Positions 40,158 to 50,411 of a stretch of DNA of 64,000 nt are shown here, one piece after another. The notes beneath the pieces were generated by a model. It did no database searches. It was given only the letters and a program-made list of their open reading frames with translations, and was not told the origin of the DNA. The DNA is from Merluccius polli (Eukaryota > Chordata > Actinopteri > Gadiformes > Merlucciidae). Position 1 is the stretch's first letter; each line of letters begins with the position of its first letter. The stretch spans positions 512,001 to 576,000 of the forward strand of contig JAOPHQ010000569.1 of the NCBI GenBank assembly GCA_030340625.1, read 5' to 3'. A program made the translations under genes and the position numbers.

Positions 40158-40247
40158 GGAACAGTGACATTGAACGCTATCAAATGGCCAATAAGAAAAT
40201 TCCTTTCAAATACGCCAGACCAGTAGAGGAGTGGCTACAAGAAAAAG
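40158..40247 (+). CDS. nrxn3: Neurexin-3 exon: SS4 alternative cassette
   Basis: This 90-base exon lies between acceptor ttcttaaatttctaaag and donor aaaag|gtaatc, phase 1 in and phase 1 out, so skipping keeps the frame. It encodes the 30-residue SS4 insert (G)NSDIERYQMANKK-IPFKYARPVEEWLQEKG. The IPFKY.RPVEEWLQEKG part is the NRXN3 version; NRXN1/2 have IPYRLGRVVDEWLLDKG. In the protein the insert sits beside the Ca2+ site of LNS6; inclusion favours cerebellin/GluD binding and weakens LRRTM and many neuroligin interactions (established in mammals). The acceptor's pyrimidine tract is broken by A residues, typical of a regulated, weak exon. Confidence 0.97.
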
Positions 40248-41673
40248 GTAATCCCAGAAAGAATTGCTTTGTCGCTTTTTCCCCTTTCTTGTTTTATTTT
40301 TAAATCTCAAACACAGGACTTTAACAATTGTGTTTTTGCTATATTTATGCATGGCTGTTAAAGAAACAATACAAGCTAAAACACTCTGACATTGTTATAA
40401 AACAACTAACAGTGACTACCAGGCTTTTTCCTATTCGAATGAGGCCATGCCTCGGCAGCTCCATGTCCCAATCCTGCACAGTCGAAGTGCATTCTGGATT
40501 TACGAGGCTGGCCCGGCAAAAATGTGTGTCGTCTTACTAAATTACTCATTTCTCACCATAGGAACATTGCAAAATGTAATATGCAGTGATTCTGAGACAG
40601 AACCCCTGAGTTGTTGTCATATGAGAATAAAACTAATATCTGATATTTATTGTCTTTGCTACAGCGATTTGACGACATACTCTCCTATTAAACCCCATTG
40701 TAACTACTGCAGTAATGTCTCTGTGTGACATAGTAGCATGTACTGAAATTGAGTTTAGTGAAATACTGCACAAAACGGTAAAATAGGACCCAGGGTACAT
40801 TGTACATCACCAACAGACATATCTTAATGTTGTCAAAGTGTTTTGGCCGTAGTTTTGCTTTAAGGAAAGCTGTCAAGTAAAGTTCAAATTAGGATCACTG
40901 TCACTGATCAATTGTTGAAAGGACTGAGACTTCTTCAAAAGATAAATTCTGTAGGGTCATTCAATATGAAATATAATCTAAATGTTATTAAGTTTCTGCA
41001 TTTTTACAAGTCCTTTTCACAACTTAAGTTAGCATGAATATAAAAATAATTAAATGCATGTTAAATGTATAGGAATGAAACAGCTTTTTATATATATGTG
41101 TGTGTGTTTTTGTCATTTTGACTGAATGTCTTTGCGTACTAATAATAACTAACTAACAAAATCAATTGAATTCAGACATAATTCTTTATCCCACTTAACC
41201 TTAAACCTAAACAAAATTACCGGCACAAAGTGTTACCAAGTTATGTCAACATAATCTATGAGGAATTAGCAGTAGCAGTATAATTTTTTTTTGTTGGTGG
41301 ATATTTAGCTTTGGGTATCAGTGGATTAGGTCAATTGTTACAGACATAGCATCGATAACACAGGCTCTACCTAACCCGTAATGATGACAGCAAAAATGTT
41401 ATACCCATGGTATGTAGACAGATCAATGTGTGTAGACAATCATATATTTGTAACACGCAGATACCCTAACTTAATATCCGCCAACTGTGTAAAAAAGGAA
41501 TAAAAATACCCAATGTATTAAAATGTCATGATCTCAAGTTAATGGCATAAAAATACAATTATTCTTATCTGCAACAAGAACAATGTTTTAAAGATTTCTA
41601 TACTATCTGTGGTAAGGCAAAACATTGTCTAACCCAATTTCGGTGGCACATATGACATATTTCTCTCATGCAG
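40248..41673 (+). other. nrxn3: nrxn3 intron after the SS4 cassette, 1.43 kb
   Basis: A short intron with no transposon that I can define. In the first 80 bases after the donor there is a pyrimidine-rich stretch (gctttttcccctttcttgtt) followed by atttttaaatc and ctttaac, possible sites for PTB- or STAR-type splicing regulators. Its shortness and freedom from repeats contrast with the other introns. Confidence 0.7.
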
Positions 41674-41981
41674 GCCGCCAGCTAACAATATTCAACACCC
41701 AAGCGACTGTGGCCATCGGTGGCAGCGACCGCGGCCGGCCGTTCCAAGGTCAGCTGTCGGGCCTGTACTACAATGGCCTCAAGGTGCTCAACATGGCGGC
41801 CGAGGGCAATGCCAACGTCAAGATCAACGGCAGCGTGCGGCTGGTGGGCGACGGGCCCGGCTCCGGGGGCTCCGGACGCTCCACCGCCATGCCCCCTGAG
41901 ATGTCCACCACCTTCATCGAGACCACCACCACCATGTCCACCACCACCACACGGAAACACCGCTCCTCCCCAACAGTACAG
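41674..41981 (+). CDS. nrxn3: Neurexin-3 exon: end of LNS6 and Ser/Thr-rich stalk
   Basis: This 308-base exon has acceptor ttctctcatgcag and donor gtacag|gtatgt, entering in phase 1 and leaving in phase 0. It encodes GRQLTIFNTQATVAIGG, FQGQLSGLYYNGLKVLNM, and KINGSVRLVG, completing LNS6. The I and N of TIFN match Ca2+ ligands Ile236 and Asn238 of rat neurexin-1beta. The stalk follows: a Gly/Ser-rich GDGPGSGGSGRS, then MPPEMSTTFIETTTTMSTTT, likely O-glycosylated. Compared with mammalian NRXN3 (GEVPSILGTT... at this point, from memory) the Gly/Ser segment is different. The exon is strikingly GC-rich. Later exons were not found in the window. Confidence 0.97.
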
Positions 41982-43152
41982 GTATGTACTCTATACCGAC
42001 CTTCCTCAAACTGTTTTTTTAGCCATGGCTAAAAGTACTTGACCCTCAGCCTCTGGGACCCACTTAGACCTACGTAAATGAGATGAAATATACAGAACTA
42101 TAATTGCCAAATGAACATGCCAAAATTAAGTGGGTGTCAGTTTTCAATCAGCGGTTGGTTCAATCAGTTTTCAGTGATGTGACATGTGATTTGTTGACTG
42201 TAAATTCCGTGGTCTGATGGGTTGATGAGTATTTGGCGCACATATCAAACATGAAACGTAGGTTTAAACAGTCAATAAGCTAATCTAACTACTTTTTCAA
42301 TACTCGCCATGTTATTTCCAATGGGATAGAGAGCCTTAGAAACACAGAATGGAGAAATTAGCTCAAAGCTTTTCATCCCTGCCTGACTTTCCCACGACAA
42401 ATATCCAGGTAGCACAAATTGTTTAGTTATTCTAATGGCCCATGTGAAAATTGCAAAAGAAAACACAACAATGAATGTTCCCTTCAGTCCGTTTATTCAG
42501 ACTTGTGGTATTATAACACAAGCAGGACGTGCAGTTGAGTGATTTCCATATGCAAACTCACGTATTTTCATGAAAGGAGCATCTGACGTTGTTGCAGGTG
42601 TGCCCCCCCCCTCCCTTATACTGATTTGGTTCCAGTTTGTTTTCCATTAAAAACATCGGTCATTACAGATAAATCACTGAACCGTCACTGCTCACCCATG
42701 ATCATATGAACATACTTTTCGATGAGCCCACCTGAGTTCCTCAGGTTAGTCTCAACATCTGTTCACATGGTGTGAGTTGAAGCACTAATGGACTATGAGA
42801 GGGTAGGAGGATTCTACATTTCAACCATCAATGCTTTAGGATTAGATTTTATGGAAGCTGTGCTATATCATCACCGTTGCATCATAAAGGCTCTTAAAAG
42901 ACGGTGGTCAGTATGCCTCAGCTGGGCCGTGCATCATCAGATTCCCCCAAGAGTTATGGCTTTAATATTTTGACCGCCAGCCAGGTCAATTTGTCCTGCG
43001 GCGCACATGAAAGCGGTCAGTGTGATGTTTCCCCCCCGCCAAAGCAATTTTTATAAGCTACCCCTGTTCAAATGCATTTACAACGTGCTTTGTTTCCTGT
43101 GCCCAGAGAGTGATGGCAGTGACAGTGAGTGGTGCCGAATGGGTGTGGGTGC

Positions 43153-43177
43153 GTGTGTGTGTGTGTGTGTGTGTGAG
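43153..43177. repeat. (GT)n microsatellite
   Basis: Short pure (GT)n run. A similar (AC)n of about 12 units lies at 44343-44366. Confidence 0.85.
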
Positions 43178-43956
43178 AGAAAGATGGTGTGTGTGTGAAA
43201 TGAGCCTTGCCTCCCCGATAAATTGTTGGCCATGCTAAATTGCCAGATCCAGATGCCCTCATTGTTCACTTCATTATGGCGCTGCTCCCAGGCCAACTGT
43301 ACTGTAACGACCATACACCCACTTCTGCTCTTCCCTATCCCCTGCTTTACAATCCACCCATTGTTCATATGTTATTAATCAGCATTGTTTATACATTATC
43401 ATATGTGGCCAGGGGTTAACGCTTAAAGGATTCCACTCACACGCAGCCAGTTTGATTACAAGCTGCATTGCAACCTAATTCAGCACCCAAATGAGCAAGC
43501 TGTCTGATAACTGCTATATTTCCTCTCTTCATGTTGTGCAGCCATGCAGTCGTGCATGTTACTAAATGCCATGCTTTAAGCTAGGGTCATGCATCTCAGA
43601 TAACACTCTCTGCTCTGCCGGGATAGCAGTCAAATCGTATGCAAAACCTAGCAAAACCTAGGTCTATGTACACAACCCAAAGACCCATTTTTTTTCTTAA
43701 CGTGGAAGTTGCTGAATGTTTTTGAATGCACCCCAGATATTTTTCACAGCCAGGTGGTGATATGCTGCCTGTGCCTTTCAAATGGAGTCATGGATATATA
43801 GAATACTACTGTCATCTATTCAGTATTATACTATTATATGAATAGTTTCAAATAATAAATAGGCTCAATAGGTTTTCCTTTTTCTGTCATTACAAACAGG
43901 ATATATTTCAGATGTATGGAGTTCGTAATTGATTTAATATATAGTTCCTGTAAGTT

Positions 43957-44080
43957 CCTGCCTGGCTCAACTGGTAGAACATTGCATTGACACTGCCAGG
44001 TTTAGGGGTTTGATTCTCACTAAATGTATGCCTTCATAGTCTTGTAAGATGCGTTGTATCACCTCTACCAAATGGCATAT
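43957..44080 (+). mobile_element. tRNA-derived SINE, diverged
   Basis: The 5' part looks like a tRNA gene. An A-box-like tggctcaactgg lies at 43964-43975 and a B-box-like ggggtttgattctc at 44005-44018, spaced as in a tRNA head. The 3' part, gtaagatgcgttgtatcacc followed by accaaatggcat, resembles the common fish SINE end related to gtaagtcgctttggataaaagcgtctgccaaatg-type tails, with many substitutions. RNA polymerase III would transcribe an intact copy. Divergence suggests an old, inactive insertion. Confidence 0.7.
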
Positions 44081-45082
44081 ATCTATATTCTATTTCTAAA
44101 GTTGTGTCCTATTCACGAAAGACAGGCCATGTCTTTCTATGGGCTTTTATTCAGGGGAAGTAATTCAGTCCTCTAGAGGGAATTTCTCACCGCCCTCCGT
44201 CTCCCTCTTTATCTCTCTTATCTTTCCCTCTCACTTGTTGGTGCCAATCAATGGTAAGAGGGGTATTAGTTTGCTTCGTTGTCCCTTGTTACAGAATGCA
44301 GGGCTCAGAAGGGTGTTGTCTTTCATGTCCCTCTCCTCATATAAACACACACACACACACACACGCACACAACGCACTGAGGAGCACTCACACCCTCCAC
44401 CACTCACAGGTCCTTCACAGGTCCGTGCTTTAAATATATTTAAATGAGCTGGAATCAAAACCAGCTAGTAAGCCACTGGGCTGTTTATACTTGTAAAGGT
44501 TTGCAATTTTTTAATGCCATACAATACACAATATATAGTTGAATACATTCAACTGTATTAATTCACTGCTCTGACTGCTATGCACATCATCTGACGGGAT
44601 ACTGTATGTAATGTATTGGATGAGTTAATGTGCATGTAATATATGGCATTGTGTTTATGGCATTTTGGAACAAGTCAGATTGTTATATGCTCATCTGTTA
44701 CTTACCTACCTTGCTGTGACATTGTTGCTTTAATTAAATCACCCATCCGAGTGAATGTGTAAATCGCAAACAACCCACCATTACACATCATAGAAGTACT
44801 AATATTGATTACTAATGTGTGACCATACTGAATCATACGCAAAACACATGGTTTGGCGTCTTGATGTTTTGAATTCACAGTTTATTGGTCATATCATAAA
44901 TAGGTGTTGAGTTGTGATGACTGGGCTGAAATGCTTTGAATATGAACATGGTTTAGCTCTCAAAACATGTTACTTTATGAAAGAGAGCAAAATTAAAGTG
45001 GTAGCAAACATTCATGTCCATTTGACATGCTAGTCACAAAGCAATCCTGCAATGAGCTAAGTGTTTAGAAGCTAAACCACCT

Positions 45083-45086
<4 letters not shown>

Positions 45087-45160
<74 letters not shown>

Positions 45161-45172
45161 ACTCTCTCTCTC
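45087..45172. repeat. (CT)n microsatellite
   Basis: About 35 nearly pure CT units, ending in CTCACTCACTCTCTCTC. Confidence 0.95.
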
Positions 45173-45884
45173 CTATATCCATGAAAATAAGCCTAAAGCC
45201 CCAGAGCTCTGTGTTTATTGCACAGCAGACACAAATGAAAGGGGTATTTTCTGGTGCACATGGTGTTCTTTTTCTTTTTAATTTATTAGATAAGTTGTTT
45301 TGTCATGCTTGTTGTTTTATCTTGTTTTATCTTTGATACAAAAGCTAACCGTCCTGTTATACGATTCCCTGGGAGACCGTAACCTTTCCTCGATCGTTTG
45401 CCCCAAAGCCCATCTCATCCCCGCCTGCCTGTCCTTCCAAGCGGCATGCATCATTGAGCTCTGGTTTCAAACAAATGTTTCAATTTCACCGCTTTCTTCT
45501 TATCAATGGAAGGGATGCAAATGGATGTTGTTGACAGGTATATAGCTATGTGGTTGACCGGATCGGCCCTATCCTATTGCGGGCCTCAGATTACATTATA
45601 GAGCTGTACGCGACAGGGTACATGAAGAGCCTCATGTCTGAGGCTGTCACCATCAGTCCAGATCTCTTGGAAAAGCAGTCCACAGTGGAAGGATTGGTTG
45701 ACCAATTAGCTTGCTAAGAGAAATGGTAAGAGAAGACAACTGAGACATTTGTCACAATAGTGGTAAAACATTTGGTGGCAAGGTTTCAAATGAATGCAGT
45801 ATAGGAATCTCTGTATAGTTTTCATATTACTATATTATTACAGTCTAGGAAGTTGTATAGCTTCCATATTACTATATTAATAAC

Positions 45885-46590
45885 AATAAATAATACACTT
45901 TATTTGTATAGCACTTTTCAAAACACAGTTACAAAGTGCTTTACGGAGCAAGATAAAATAGTGCACACAGTCAGGATAAAAACAACAAAAAACAAAATTA
46001 ACACAGAACATAAGACCTGATAAAATAAGGTGTATAATAAAAACAGTGAAATAAAGGTGAAAGAAGATGAGAAACTTGAGAAATAGCACATTTACTATTA
46101 AAAAATCCTCCCTGTAAAAGGTTTTCAGAAGTGATTTAAAAGAAGGCACAGCGTTTTCTAGACTAAGTTCCTCAGGTAGTTCCACAGCTGCGGGGCTCTG
46201 ACGGAAAACGCTCGGTTACCTTTTGTAATGAGGCGGGCTGTGTGAACAGTTAGGAGGGTCCTACCTGAGGACGCAGATGGCGGTTAGGCTCATAGGGTGT
46301 GAATATATCTTTAATATAGGTAGGAGCACGGCCATAAAAGTAATTAATAAAAGTTTTAAATCAATTCTATACCTAACAGGTAGCAAGTAAAGCATTGCAA
46401 GGATGGGAGTGATATGATCTTGTCTCGTGAAATTTGTTAAAAGTCTGGCAGCCGAGTTTTGAACGAGCTGGAGATGGGAAATTACCTTTTGGCTGAGCCC
46501 AGAATACAGAGAATGACAATAATCTAGTCATGACGAAATTAAAGCATGGGTGACTTTTTTAAGGTCCGCTTGAGATAAGAAAGAATTAAC
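45885..46590 (-). mobile_element. LINE 3' end fragment (CR1/L2-like)
   Basis: On the minus strand a diverged ORF end reads VELPEELSLENAVPSFKSLLKTF (46130-46185 region), which has the usual L-P-x-E...F-K-x-x-L-K pattern of LINE ORF2 termini. The sequence ends with caaagtgctttgtaactgtg-like and gtgctatacaaataaagtg-like words and an A/T-rich tail at 45885-45900. Clade assignment is inference. Confidence 0.55.
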
Positions 46591-46594
46591 TGGG

Positions 46595-47645
46595 TTGATT
46601 AATAATAATAATAATAATAATTCATTGCATTTATATAGTGCTTTTCAATACACCCAAAGCGCTTTTTTACATAGTGTGTGTGTGTGTGTGTGGGGGGGGG
46701 GGGGATATGACACCTCATCCACTAAACAGCAAATTAATTAATTAAATAATAATTAATTAATTAATTAGCCTTACATTAACCTCACATTGATTAGAGCAAA
46801 CAGTAGGAATGTTGGAAATCAATTCAGCAATAGATGCAGTTGAAGGGTGTAATTGATGTTGAGTTAAAATATTTCTGACTTTATTGTTGGAGTGGGTGGA
46901 ATGGGAACTAAGTTTGCTCTTATTGTAGAACTAGAAGAGCATCTGGGTCTATAGGTGGCTTCTAGAGCAACGTTGTGCTGAGGTAAATATCAGTCAGAAT
47001 AAAAAGCAATATACTGTATGAAGTTTTTAGCAAGTTGTTTAATACCGTTAATGTTGGGGTGCAGGCCATCTGATTTGTAAAGATCATGTCTTGTCCATAA
47101 ACAGTCGAAGTGGCTAATAAAGCCATACCCAGTTGCAGTGCAAAAGGTTTTCAGCCATTCATGCAGACTATAGAGAGGGCTGAAACGCTCAGGGCTTTTT
47201 AAAGTAGTGGGAATGGGACCAGAAAAAATGCAGGTTTTGCCCAGGCTCTGGATTGTGATTGCAAGAGACTCTAGTTGATCATGAATTTTGACTGATTGTT
47301 TATTCATGACGTCATTGGTGCCCACATAAACAATTAGTGTCTGAGATGAGGGGTGGAGGTCTGTGAGCACTGGTGACAGTGAGACTGCAACTTTGTTACC
47401 AGGAAGACAGTAGGTGATAGCGCCTGGGAGTTCAACAGATCAGATGATGGAGTCACCAATAATGAGAATTTCAGGTTGTCTGTCCCTACAGCCCCCCTTG
47501 TAGACAGAGAGTTTGGATGAGACAGGTAGCGGATTGACATTAGCAACATTAGTTCGGGCAGCGTCAGGAACAACAGTGTTAATTGAAACAGTTTCACTTG
47601 GGTATGAAGGCAGGGGAATAGCGCCGCTGGTGTTATTCCCCCGGG
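46595..47645 (-). mobile_element. CR1-like LINE fragment with ORF1 esterase
   Basis: The minus-strand element runs from about 47690 (ORF1) to an (ATT)n tail at 46595-46621. The end (gcgctttgggtgtattg, then agtgctatataaatgc on the minus strand) is of the same type as the 45885 fragment. ORF2 is absent, so an internal deletion joined ORF1 to the 3' end. A (GT)n plus G12 tract lies at about 46671-46703. Confidence 0.6.
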
Positions 47646-47688
47646 TGGAGCTCAGAGACAGGCATCTCCTGAAGTTCGCAGATGACAC
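46990..47688 (-). pseudogene. SGNH-hydrolase (esterase) ORF1 of a CR1-like LINE
   Basis: The minus-strand frame reads through a Ser/Pro-rich start to ILIIGDSII, where GDS (47449-47457) is block I with the nucleophile Ser. A single TGA (47440-47442) then interrupts, and the same frame continues VELPGAITYCLPGNK to VYVGTND (block III, 47311-47322) and SDGLHPN (block V, with D101 and H104 of the downstream piece). The whole catalytic set of an SGNH/GDSL esterase is thus present. Esterase domains are known in ORF1 of CR1/L2-type non-LTR retrotransposons; their role in retrotransposition is not settled. The TGA is a likely CpG-decay product (CGA to TGA). Confidence 0.8.
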
Positions 47689-48537
47689 TGTTTTAATCAG
47701 TCTGCTCCAGGATGGTGAGGTCGATCATGGGCCAGCTGTGAAAGACTTAGACTGTAGAGTGGTGTGACAACCACTTCCTGAAGCTAAATGTTCACAAAAC
47801 TAAAGATATGGCCATCGACTTCAGGAAAACCCCCCACTCAACCTTCCCAGCTATAATTAAGGGCTCACTTGTTGAGACGGTTGAGTGCTACAAGTACCTG
47901 GGAACAGTGATCGACAAGAGCTTGAACCATGACTCCAACACATCTGCAATCTGCAAAAAGGGCTTGCAGAGACTTCGCTTTCTGTGCAGACTGAATATTT
48001 TTAATGTGGTCAAGACACTGATGGTTTTATTTTACAAATCTTTTATTGAGTCCATTTTAACCTTTTGTTTAATTTCTTGGTATGGGAACCTTACAGTGAA
48101 AAACAAAAATTGTTTGTTCAGCATTGTTAAAGTAGGCAGCAAAATAATTGGCACGGAGAAGCTTTCTTTAGCAGATATTTATGACAGACAAGTTTTGCGG
48201 AAGGCAAGGTCAATCTTGGCCAGCTCTGACCACCCACTCTTGGAGGAATTTGTTCTTCTCCCATCTGGGCGGAGATACAGGTCCCCCAGGGTAAAAACCA
48301 ATAGGTTTAAATTTTCCTTTGTCCCAAGTGCAATAAGTGCACTTAATCTCCACTAAATCCAGACTGCACTGCTCAGCAGCACTTTTGGTTTGATATGGTG
48401 ATAGTTGTTTGCTGTGACTGTTGTGATTAATGTCCCATGTCCTCCTGTAAGTTGTGTTTTGTGTTTGACCTCTACTGCAAATCAAATTTCCCCTCGAGGG
48501 ACAATAAAGATCTGAACTGAACTGAACAGATCTCATA
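47655..48537 (+). pseudogene. LINE reverse transcriptase, C-terminal half (L2-like)
   Basis: This + strand frame contains LLKFADDTVLISLL, with the F-A-D-D catalytic motif at 47674-47685. After a frameshift near 47755 it continues NHFLKLNVHKTKDMAIDFRK, ECYKYLGTVID and a C-terminus at 48354-48356 (SFVPSAISALNLH). The 3' region ends with atttcccctcgagggacaat, aaagatctgaac and short tgaac repeats (to 48537), the typical tail of teleost L2-like elements. The endonuclease and RT fingers are missing (5' truncation). It lies head-on to the esterase fragment, with the junction near 47645. Confidence 0.85.
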
Positions 48538-48838
48538 CTGGACAGCTTAGACTCCACTGATCCGGTGGCGGCCGCCATTGTAGTTTCTGCATCAGTGATT
48601 CAGGTCAAGGTAGCATTCTGATTCTCTGCTGCACTACACCGAAAAGGCGTGAATTAACCGCTGATGATGCAGCGCTACATCCAGGAAGACCAGAGCAGCC
48701 AAATTTAATACAGTCTAGGAAGATCTGTATAGCTTTCATATTACTATATTAATACAGCATGAGCGTGAGCATTATTATTTCCGGTCATACTTGACGTTTC
48801 GCTGTTGAGGTGACTTGAGATTTGAATATCGCTAGCTA

Positions 48839-49125
48839 CCATGAGTGTTTTTAAGATTAAAGATCTACATATCAACAGCAAGAGAGGAAGTTGTCGCTAC
48901 ATTGCTATTTGCCAATTATTCAAGGTATAAGGTGGTTGCGGTTATTAGCTGTCATTCTTCTCCAGTTGTTCCAGAGGTACAGGCTCAGTGGCTGCCTAAG
49001 ATCAAAAGGGACAACTTCAGTCCTACTAAAAACACTTGTGTGTGTGTAGTAGGCATTTTCAGTCAGGCAATTTTGTTGTGAAGACTGGGGGACTGAGGAG
49101 AATTAAAAAGGGGGTTGTGCCCAGA
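48839..49125 (+). pseudogene. THAP-domain protein fragment
   Basis: From about 48955 the + strand reads SCHSSPVVPEVQAQWLPKIKR, then DNFSPTKNTCVCSRHFQSGNF and a GGLRRIKKGVVP segment. This matches the second half of a THAP zinc-binding domain: F/C-H-x-x-P, W in the helix, I-x-R-x-x-F-x-P, then V-C-S-x-H-F and a final basic L-x-x-x-A/V-V-P. The segment before it (ATG at 48841) contains stops, so the first zinc ligands are lost or frameshifted. THAP domains occur in P-like and Kolobok-like transposases and in host regulators. The neighbour is a YqaJ-type nuclease remnant in opposite orientation. A transposon origin is likely but inferred. Confidence 0.7.
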
Positions 49126-49389
49126 CCACGGTCCAATATTTTCAGCAGACTGAAATATTGAAATAATAATTGCTTGAATAAATTTGATTATTTTATTCAC
49201 AAATGTCTTGAATTTTATGGAAAACAATCACAATAATTGATTCAAAACATTCAACATTGAAGTACCTTGACAGTTTGAGCTATTTCATTACCCAACAACA
49301 CTGACTTCAAATTTACTGGTAAACTAAACTGCTGTGTAAAAATAAACTAGTAATCTTCCTTCTCCCTAATGATTGTCTTTATATATTCT

Positions 49390-50095
49390 CTGAATTACCA
49401 TGTCCTCTTTAGCAAACATCACAAAGGCACACCACTCCATACCTGTAATTAAGAGCTGGCCTTGAACCTGCCAGTAGTAGCTGTGCTGCCATTTTAATGT
49501 CATAGTCGCTCTGCATTTTCAGATAGCTATAGTCAACATAGCTCTTTGCACTTGATCTCCAGCAGGCCAAAGGGTGGGCTCTCAGTGGGGTCAAACACAA
49601 GACCATTGGGATATGACCCTGGGGGAATCTGCGTGTATGATAAACCCACAAGGCCAGTAATTGGTGTTTTTTAGCCGACAATACTCCTGAATGGCAACAG
49701 GCTCCAATGTCAGGCCAATCTTCTCGCCTTTCAAATTTTCTGTGCACGATGTTGTGCTGAACTCTGACCACAGACATGGTAAATCTCTCTGAGGCAGGAA
49801 GATGTGATCCTTGTCCTCCTGACATGGTGCCACTCCATAGTCGCTCTGCCCACTTGTAGCAACCTATATTATCCTGTATCCAAGTAGTTTCCAGCTATTG
49901 TAGCTGCTGGTGGGAGATGGGACTGCCTTCCTGGACTTTACCAAATGCTGAGTCAACCAGTGGGATGTCTGCACTTATTGCCATGGTGGTGATGTGGTCG
50001 TCCAGGTCCAATGTCCACTGGAAGGTCCTCGTAAACCTCTGCAACCTTAAGGACATCAGGATCAGGCACCTCCCCCTGCACGGCTTTGTCAAGTG
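49390..50095 (-). pseudogene. YqaJ-type (lambda exonuclease-like) nuclease fragment
   Basis: On the minus strand one frame reads PVAIQEYCRLKNTNYWP and GFIIHADSP. After a frameshift comes NGLVFDPTESPPFGLLEIKC (about 49548-49607), and after another SYYWQVQGQLLITGMEWCAF to about 49395. This order (E-x-x-A-x-x-x-Y, D-G-L, E-I-K-C, and Q-x-Q-x-Q/L) is the core of the YqaJ/lambda-exonuclease branch of PD-(D/E)XK nucleases. The catalytic Asp and the E-x-K are represented. An upstream piece around 49900-50090 (DSAFGKVQEGSPISHQQ) fits the linker seen in fish YqaJ proteins. Multiple frameshifts make it a pseudogene. Such proteins in fish are often repetitive; which element carries them is unclear to me. 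Confidence 0.7.
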
Positions 50096-50139
50096 TGCTC
50101 CTGTGTAGAATTACATTTCAATATTCGGATTTAAATAAT

Positions 50140-50216
50140 AATTTGGTTCTTAGCCCTTGCGTCGTGAATTATTTTTCGATACATGCACACCTGGATTATC
50201 CCTTACGTAAAAAATA
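50140..50216. repeat. Copy of the palindromic fish repeat family
   Basis: ttggttcttagcccttgcgt, tgaattatttttcgatacat and gcacacctggattatccctt closely match 19430-19498. This may be the terminal part of the element that carries the THAP and YqaJ remnants. Confidence 0.6.
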
Positions 50217-50411
50217 TAGGAAGTGCTTTATATTAAGGTCCTTGTAATAAGCATTAGTTAATAGGTAATAAGGCCCTTATAAGTCCTTATAATATGTTTA
50301 TTAAATAGGTAATAAGGCCCTTAATACGCGTTAGTTAATGGGTAGTAAGGCCCTTAATAAGCATTAGTTAATAGGTAATAAGGACCTTATAAGTCCTTAT
50401 AATATGCTTAC

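Larger units (their letters stand above)
45805..48762. repeat. ~47-bp direct repeats flanking a LINE block
   Basis: tgtatag(c/t)ttccatattactatatta followed by acagtctaggaag occurs at about 45815 and 45845-45880, and again at about 48710-48758. The LINE pieces between 45885 and 48540 therefore appear to have landed inside a small tandem repeat. Confidence 0.65.

Noticed and set aside
40020..40226. ORF with a poly-Asp run
   Set aside because: It is a translation of the (ATG)n repeat running into the SS4 exon in a frame other than the neurexin frame.
41625..42032. 135-residue ORF including the stalk exon
   Set aside because: The true exon is 41674-41981; flanking codons lie in introns outside cag| and |gtatgt.
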